This document shows positions 6,356-9,840 of a DNA stretch of 9,840 nucleotides, piece after piece. The position numbers were made by a program, and so were the translations under genes. The notes under the pieces are model-generated. The model had not been told where the DNA came from, made no database searches, and saw only the letters and a list, made by a program, of their open reading frames with translations. Source of the stretch: an uncultured Alphaproteobacteria bacterium (GTDB taxonomy: Bacteria; Pseudomonadota; Alphaproteobacteria; Rhizobiales; Hyphomicrobiaceae); contig CALFEM010000046.1 of the NCBI GenBank assembly GCA_937950105.1, forward strand, positions 1 to 9,840, written 5' to 3'. Numbering within the stretch: the stretch's first letter is position 1; every line of letters begins with the position of its first letter.

Positions 6356-7693
6356 TCAGACCTGCGCGAGAAGCAGCGCCAGCACCGCGGACGCCGCCAG
6401 CGTCAAGGCCAGCGAGCGATGCCAGACGAGCAGCATCAGCGCGGCAACCGCAGTCAACGCGAGTGTGCGCACATCGAGTGAGGTGATGTCCGGCAGCGAC
6501 ATGCGCACGGGACCGGCGTTCACCGGCACCAGCCGCGCGAACAGCACATGCAGGGCGAACCACACCGTGAGGTTCAGGATAACGCCCACTACTGCCGCTG
6601 TCACACCGGCAAGCGCCGCGCGCAGCCGTGGCATGGCGCCGAGCCGTTCGATGTAGGGCGCACCGGCGAAGATCCACAGGAAGCATGGTGCGAACGTCGC
6701 CCACAGCGTGACGACCGCGCCCGCCACGGCCATCCACGCATCGACGCCACCGCCAGCGCGCCCGGCGGCGAGCGCGCCGACGAGTTCCGTCACCAGGATC
6801 AGCGGACCCGGCGTCGTCTCCGCGAGACCCAGCGCATCCAGCATCTCGCCCGCCGTCAGCCATCCGAAGCGCTGCACCACCTCCTGCGCCATGTAGGCGA
6901 GCACGGCATAGGCGCCGCCGAACGTGACGACCGCCAGCTACGAGAAGAACCAGGCGAGTTGCGAGAGCACGTGGCCGCTGCCGAGCGCTACGGTGATCGC
7001 TATGAGCGGCACCAGCCAGATCGCCGACCAGAGCAGAACCGTGCGCAGCGTCGCACCCATAGCCACGGGGGCGGTGACGGGTAGCGCAACTTTTGCGCCC
7101 GCGCCCCCAGGATCGGCATGCGCGGCATAGCCGATAAGCCCCGCTGCGGCGATCACCAGCGGAAACGGCACCGAGAACACGAACAGCGCTACGAAAGCTG
7201 CCGCCGCGATCGCCCAATCGAGCCGTCCCTTCAAGGCCCGCCTGGAAACCCGCAGCAGCGCTTCGACGACGATGACGACGACCGCCGCCTTGACGCCCGT
7301 GAACAGCGTAGCGACCAGCGGCGTGGCGCCGTACCAGAGGTAGAGCAGCGCGAGCAGCAGGATCAGTGCCGCGCCGGGCAGCACGAACAGCAGCCCCGCC
7401 ATCAGCCCGCCGGCCACGCCGTGCAGGCGCCAGCCGGCATAGGTCGCGAGTTGCATCGCCTCGGGGCCGGGCAGCAGCATGCAGAAGTTGAGCGCGGTGA
7501 GGTATTGCCGCTCGCCGAGCCACTTCTTCTCGTCGACCAGCACGCGATGCATGAGCGCGATCTGCCCGGCCGGACCGCCGAACGACAGAAAGCCGATTCT
7601 GGCGAACGCAGCGAAAGCCTCGGCGAACGGCGGTACCGGTGCCACGGCGTCACCTGAAGCCTGATCCATCGGCGTGTCGGGTTTACCGCTCAT
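6356..7693 (-). pseudogene. chrA: Chromate transporter ChrA, interrupted by an in-frame TAG
   Basis: A two-domain CHR-family inner-membrane protein, about 445 codons, which exports chromate from the cytoplasm using the proton gradient. Start ATG 7693 with GGAGG about 9 bases upstream. The N-terminal CHR half has the motif FARIGFLSFGGPAGQIALMHR and LLPGPEAMQLATYAGW. The C-terminal half has [17 protein letters not shown] and [19 protein letters not shown]. Codon 252 (6940-6938) is TAG within [15 protein letters not shown], where relatives read [13 protein letters not shown] single AAG to TAG change explains it. Reading frame and motifs continue unbroken to TGA at 6358-6356, so there is no other decay. 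It may be a recent pseudogene, a split gene (paired half-size CHR proteins exist, but no good ribosome site precedes the second half), or a base error in a draft contig. No ChrB regulator is in view. Confidence 0.9.
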
Positions 7694-8033
7694 CGTCCTT
7701 TCCCTCCCGAGACGCCGGCCCTGCGCGTCATCTCGCGGACGCACCCTCTAGCACGCTCCCGTGACGGGGCGTGACAGGCGCGCGGAAGGATCGAAGGGGC
7801 GGCGGACCGAAGAGGCCCGAACGGCAAGGCGACGTCCATGCGGAGGCTCCAATAGTCGTGGAGCCGACACTTGGGCGCAGCCGCCTGAAGGGGCGGTCGA
7901 GCAAGCCCCGGCGCGATACCTACCTGCTTCGCGATCAACTCACAACCGATGCAGCCGTTTGCCCTCTCTACAAGGCGGGCGGCCGGACATATATTCGCGC
8001 CCACGCATCCGCCCGTCAGGAGAACATCGCCCC
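7694..8033. other. Intergenic region between divergent chrA and DUF2892 genes
   Basis: About 340 bases with no convincing gene: open frames here lack start signals and family-like sequence. It holds a hairpin upstream of chrA (CACGC/GCGTG with CCC/GGG around GTGAC, about 7751-7772), a GGCTCC/GGAGCC hairpin (about 7845-7865), and a TATATT -10-like hexamer at 7990-7995 upstream of the DUF2892 gene without an obvious -35. Any of these could be regulatory; none is proven. Confidence 0.4.
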
Positions 8034-8237
8034 ATGAACATCGACCGCATCGTTTTCGCCTTCGCCGGTATCGTCATTCTCGCCGGCACGGCGCTCGGCT
8101 TCTTCGTCCATCCGTACTGGCTGGCTGTGCCGACGTTCGTCGGCCTCAACCTGCTGCAATCGGCCTTCACCGGCTTCTGCCCGCTGGCCCTGATCCTGAA
8201 GGCGATGGGTTTCAAGTCCGGCTGCGCCTTCTCCTGA
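8034..8237 (+). CDS. DUF2892 (YgaP-like) small inner-membrane protein
   Basis: A 67-residue protein beginning [16 protein letters not shown] with two hydrophobic segments (about 7-24 and 28-46) and the family signature [23 protein letters not shown] followed by a second Cys in KSGCAFS. In E. coli YgaP this membrane module is joined to a rhodanese sulfurtransferase; stand-alone DUF2892 proteins like this are common in proteobacteria and lack a settled function. The two conserved cysteines hint at sulfur or redox chemistry, which is inference. AGGAG lies 11 bases before ATG 8034. The frame is open further upstream, but that extension is not family-like. It is followed by a strong hairpin terminator, so it is probably monocistronic. 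Confidence 0.92.
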   Translation: MNIDRIVFAFAGIVILAGTALGFFVHPYWLAVPTFVGLNLLQSAFTGFCPLALILKAMGFKSGCAFS

Positions 8238-8271
8238 TCTGAGCGCGTCCAGCTATCGCACTGCACAACGT

Positions 8272-8300
8272 CGGCCCGGAAGCATCAGTGCTCCGGGCCG
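8272..8300 (+). terminator. Hairpin terminator after the DUF2892 gene
   Basis: CGGCCCGG (8272-8279) pairs with CCGGGCCG (8293-8300), then after a one-base bulge AGCA (8281-8284) pairs with TGCT (8289-8292) around loop TCAG. GTCTTTA follows, a short U-rich tail. It lies 35 bases past the stop codon. Confidence 0.75.
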
Positions 8301-8689
8301 GTCTTTACGTGAGGAAACACCGTTCAAGTTGCCGTGCCACGGCCATATTTTTGCGGCGTGCGGTCGCAGGACTTCACAATATTCCGATTTTTGGCGTGGA
8401 GTTTCAACGCCTCGGCCGCGCGTGTAAACGCATGCTGCTAATTCGTGCGTTGACGCTCGCACGCCCCTGATGCTCAGTCCCCCGCGCCAGAGCTCAAGTT
8501 AATTACATCCGGCGGCTGAACAAGTTCTGGGGTTCGGCTGCAGCTCATCCTTCGGGGCGGATTTCAGGCCGAGCAAGCCTTTCAGGTCGGGCCGTTGTCT
8601 TGCCACTCCCCTGGTCACCGGCGTCGGGTATGCGCCGGAGCCGGACGTTGGATGCATGCTGCGGCACCGCCTTTGGAAAGGAGTGTTTC
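8301..8689. other. Long non-coding leader or intergenic region before the RlpA-like gene
   Basis: About 390 bases without a supportable gene and more AT-rich than the coding regions. Visible items are a CGTGCG/CGCACG hairpin with an 8-base loop (8444-8463) that contains a TTGACG -35-like hexamer, and direct repeats TTTCAGGCCG and TTTCAGGTCG (8562-8571, 8580-8589) spaced 18 bases start to start. It may contain a long 5' untranslated region or a small RNA; I recognise no known riboswitch. Confidence 0.4.
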
Positions 8690-9223
8690 ATGCGCACGTT
8701 CTTCATGGCAGCGCTCGCTGTCCTGACCCTCGGCTTCGTCTCCGCAGCACCCGCCAGCGCCGCTGGCTGGAAGTGTGAGGGCGGCTGGGTCGCCTGCGGC
8801 GGTGACGCCCCGCGCGCCTACTCGAAGAAGTCGAAGAGCGCGGCCAAGTCGTCCTCGCGCAAGTATGCCAAGGCCAAGAGCCGCAAGTACGCCAGCGCCC
8901 CGCGCAAGGCGAAGTCCTACTCGTCGTCCTACTCGGGCGGTACCTCGGGCGGCCTCGCCTCGTACTACTGGCAACCCCAGCGCGTCGCTTCCGGCGGCTG
9001 GTTCAACCCGAACGCCATGACCGCCGCGCACAAGACGCTGCCGTTCGGCACCAAGGTCCGCGTCACCAACAACCACAACGGCCGCTCGGTCGTCGTCACG
9101 ATCAACGACCGTGGCCCCTACATCAAGGGGCGCGTCATCGACCTGTCGAGCGCCGCCGCCGGCGTCATCGGCATGAAGGGCGCTGGCGTCGTGCCGATCA
9201 GCATGTCCGTGCTCGGCCGCTGA
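8690..9223 (+). CDS. RlpA-like double-psi beta-barrel secreted protein
   Basis: A 177-residue protein. ATG 8690 is preceded by AAAGGAG with 6-base spacing; the upstream in-frame extension is ignored. The signal peptide ends about ASA|AGW (24/25), with no lipobox, so unlike classical RlpA it is not predicted to be a lipoprotein. The mature N-terminus has a Cys pair (C29, C36), then a Ser/Lys/Tyr/Arg-rich linker (about 44-87). The DPBB domain covers 88-177: GLASYYW, MTAAHKTLPFGTKVRV (H114), INDRGPYIKGRVIDLS (D140) and AAAGVIGM. The conserved His and Asp match the catalytic pair of RlpA lytic transglycosylases, which cleave naked glycan strands. No SPOR domain is present. The basic linker could bind anionic cell-wall polymers. 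It is single and flanked by its own leader and terminator. Confidence 0.9.
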   Translation: MRTFFMAALAVLTLGFVSAAPASAAGWKCEGGWVACGGDAPRAYSKKSKSAAKSSSRKYAKAKSRKYASAPRKAKSYSSSYSGGTSGGLASYYWQPQRVASGGWFNPNAMTAAHKTLPFGTKVRVTNNHNGRSVVVTINDRGPYIKGRVIDLSSAAAGVIGMKGAGVVPISMSVLGR

Positions 9224-9248
9224 GCCGCGACCCATCACGCTGCGAATG

Positions 9249-9277
9249 AAAGGCAGTGGCCACGCGCCGCTGCCTTT
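9249..9277 (+). terminator. Hairpin terminator after the RlpA-like gene
   Basis: AAAGGCAGTGGC (9249-9260) pairs with GCCGCTGCCTTT (9266-9277), with one G-T wobble, around loop CACGC. CTTGTTT follows. It starts 26 bases past the stop codon. The A-run and T-run flanking the GC stem make it a good intrinsic terminator. Confidence 0.85.
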
Positions 9278-9285
9278 CTTGTTTG

Positions 9286-9520
9286 CGGGAGCGAATCACG
9301 GCCTCGGCGGCAAAGGCCGCCTCGACCGATCGCACCCGCGCTTGTTCGCGGGAGCGATTCACGACCTCGGCGGCAAGCGCCGCCTCGACCGATCGCACCC
9401 GGGTTTCGCGGGAGCGATTCACGCCCTCGACGCCAAGCGGCGTCTCGACCGATCGCACCCGGGTTTCGCGGGAGCGATTCACGCCCTCGACGGCAAGCGC
9501 CGCCTCGACCGATCGCACCC
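9286..9520 (+). repeat. Four tandem hairpin repeat units, family B (60-bp period)
   Basis: Units at 9286-9338, 9349-9401, 9409-9461 and 9469-9520; starts are 63, 60 and 60 bases apart. Each reads CGGGAGCGATTCACG, about 25 variable bases, then CCGATCGCACCCG (the last unit ends CCCT). Fold: CGGG/CCCG, GCGAT/ATCGC, a TCA bulge, CG/CG, an internal loop, and a 6-bp stem around AAGC or AAAG. Inner stems are GGCGGC/GCCGCC (units 1, 2), GACGCC/GGCGTC (unit 3) and GACGGC/GCCGCC (unit 4, one mismatch), so unit 3 carries paired changes. Because 60 is divisible by 3, long false open frames run through on both strands. Units share the GATTCACG...CGATCG frame with family A. Confidence 0.9.
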
Positions 9521-9528
9521 TCCCCAAC

Positions 9529-9619
9529 TGTCATCCCGGTGCTTGTCACCGGGATCCAGCCATCGGCAATCTCGTCGCCTGTGGCTCACAGGATCCCGGC
9601 AATAAATGCCGGGATGACA
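9529..9619. repeat. Double-hairpin palindromic element with 11-bp inverted ends
   Basis: The ends TGTCATCCCGG and CCGGGATGACA are perfect inverted repeats. Each end is itself a 9-bp hairpin: ATCCCGGTG/CACCGGGAT around CTTGT (9533-9555), and ATCCCGGCA/TGCCGGGAT around ATAAA (9593-9615). The inner arms CCGGGATCC (9549-9557) and GGATCCCGG (9591-9599) are also mutual inverts, so two alternative folds exist. A 33-base core separates them. No reading frame. It resembles the widespread GTCATCCCGG-type dispersed repeats of alphaproteobacteria, or a very short MITE. Confidence 0.85.
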
Positions 9620-9628
9620 TCGGTGTGC

Positions 9629-9657
9629 GGGGCGATCGTTCCTTCCGATCGCGCCCG
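9629..9657. repeat. Degenerate CGATCG hairpin
   Basis: CGATCG (9633-9638) pairs with CGATCG (9646-9651) around TTCCTTC, extended by GGG/CCC with a small bulge. The CGATCG core is shared with the family A and B repeats, so this may be a decayed relative. Short and low confidence. Confidence 0.4.
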
Positions 9658-9743
9658 GTGTTTGCCTTGCTGCGATATTTTCCGGTAAGTTCCGGCAAGA
9701 CGGGCATACTCCCGCCAGCCCACCCGCCTCAGCCGGACCCCCC

Positions 9744-9840
9744 ATGCCGCCACCCGTTTCCCCGCGCGATCGCGACCGCGACCTCGCCATTGCCGACATC
9801 CGCAAGGCGATGGTCGAGAAGAAGCTGACGCAGGCGGAAC
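9744..9840 (+). CDS. 5' end of an unidentified gene, runs off the window
   Basis: From ATG 9744 the frame is open to the window end (32 codons), reading MPPPVSPRDRDRDLAIADI and then RKAMVEKKLTQAE. Codons have a strong G/C bias at third positions, like neighbouring genes, and the peptide looks like a charged amphipathic helix after a short disordered start. No signal peptide and no family recognised. No clear Shine-Dalgarno sequence precedes the ATG (AGCCGGACCCCCC), so the start may lie downstream at the in-frame ATG 9810. It could be a helical regulator or a TPR-like protein, but I cannot choose. Confidence 0.5.
   Translation, partial: MPPPVSPRDRDRDLAIADIRKAMVEKKLTQAE

Noticed and set aside
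6938..6940. Pyrrolysine or selenocysteine recoding in chrA
   Set aside because: TAG replaces a lysine in a membrane transporter, no recoding element is visible and the clade is not known for pyrrolysine; mutation or sequence error is simpler.
5211..7523. 770-codon minus-strand frame across CorA and chrA
   Set aside because: It runs antisense to CorA and out of frame with chrA, with Arg/Ala/Asp-rich composition; both real genes have clear family motifs.
7761..8033. N-terminal extension of the DUF2892 protein and overlapping frames in the gap
   Set aside because: The extension is Arg/Gly-rich and unlike the family; a ribosome site and the family N-terminus fit ATG 8034.
9286..9520. CRISPR array
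   Set aside because: The conserved part is about 53 bp with only 7-10 bp between units and no unique spacers; variation lies inside the hairpin, and no cas gene is present.
9198..9828. Long frames on both strands with 20-residue repeats
   Set aside because: Product of a 60-bp non-coding repeat whose length is a multiple of three; the conserved features are base-paired stems, not codons.
1..9840. tRNA, rRNA or a known riboswitch
   Set aside because: I saw no cloverleaf with a TTCGA-type T arm, no rRNA signature sequence and no recognisable riboswitch core by eye.

Overview
The window is a GC-rich, densely coded stretch of an alphaproteobacterial chromosome, most likely Hyphomicrobiales-like. 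That placement rests on the base composition, the gene families (YdjA-type nitroreductase, ChrA, CorA, DUF2892, RlpA-like DPBB, alphaproteobacterial secreted orphans) and the palindromic intergenic repeats. It is recognition by eye, not a phylogeny. The first 45 bases are Illumina adapter, so this is a draft or metagenome contig whose left end is artificial.

Layout, left to right. The adapter (1-45) is fused to the truncated 5' part of a leftward secreted-protein gene (46-387). A non-coding block (about 460-811) holds four hairpin repeats and a 14-copy 7-bp tandem array. The array abuts the 3' end of a leftward nitroreductase (812-1396). Divergent from it are two rightward genes for secreted proteins: a von Willebrand factor A (VWA) protein with five beta-sandwich-like modules (1511-3499) and a VWA-less relative with three such modules (3663-4682). 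A cluster of three palindromes (4681-4863) separates these from a leftward small secreted four-cysteine protein with a LysM-like pattern (4886-5200). A rightward CorA-type transporter (5355-6326) converges on a leftward chromate transporter chrA (6356-7693). chrA is cut by one in-frame amber codon where the family normally has lysine. Next come a small DUF2892 membrane protein (8034-8237) with a terminator, a long leader region, and an RlpA-like secreted protein (8690-9223) with a terminator. A repeat-dense intergenic region follows (9286-9657), with four tandem 60-bp hairpin units and a double-hairpin element. The start of an unidentified gene runs off the right end (9744-9840).

Most genes are single transcription units; only the VWA pair looks functionally linked. 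Themes are the cell envelope (RlpA-like, LysM-like, VWA and beta-modules, possible SLT-like protein) and ion or oxyanion transport (CorA, ChrA). The points most worth following are the VWA/beta-module pair, the shared architecture of hairpin repeats at the two ends of the window, the G-quadruplex-capable heptamer array that supplies the nitroreductase stop codon, and the amber codon in chrA.
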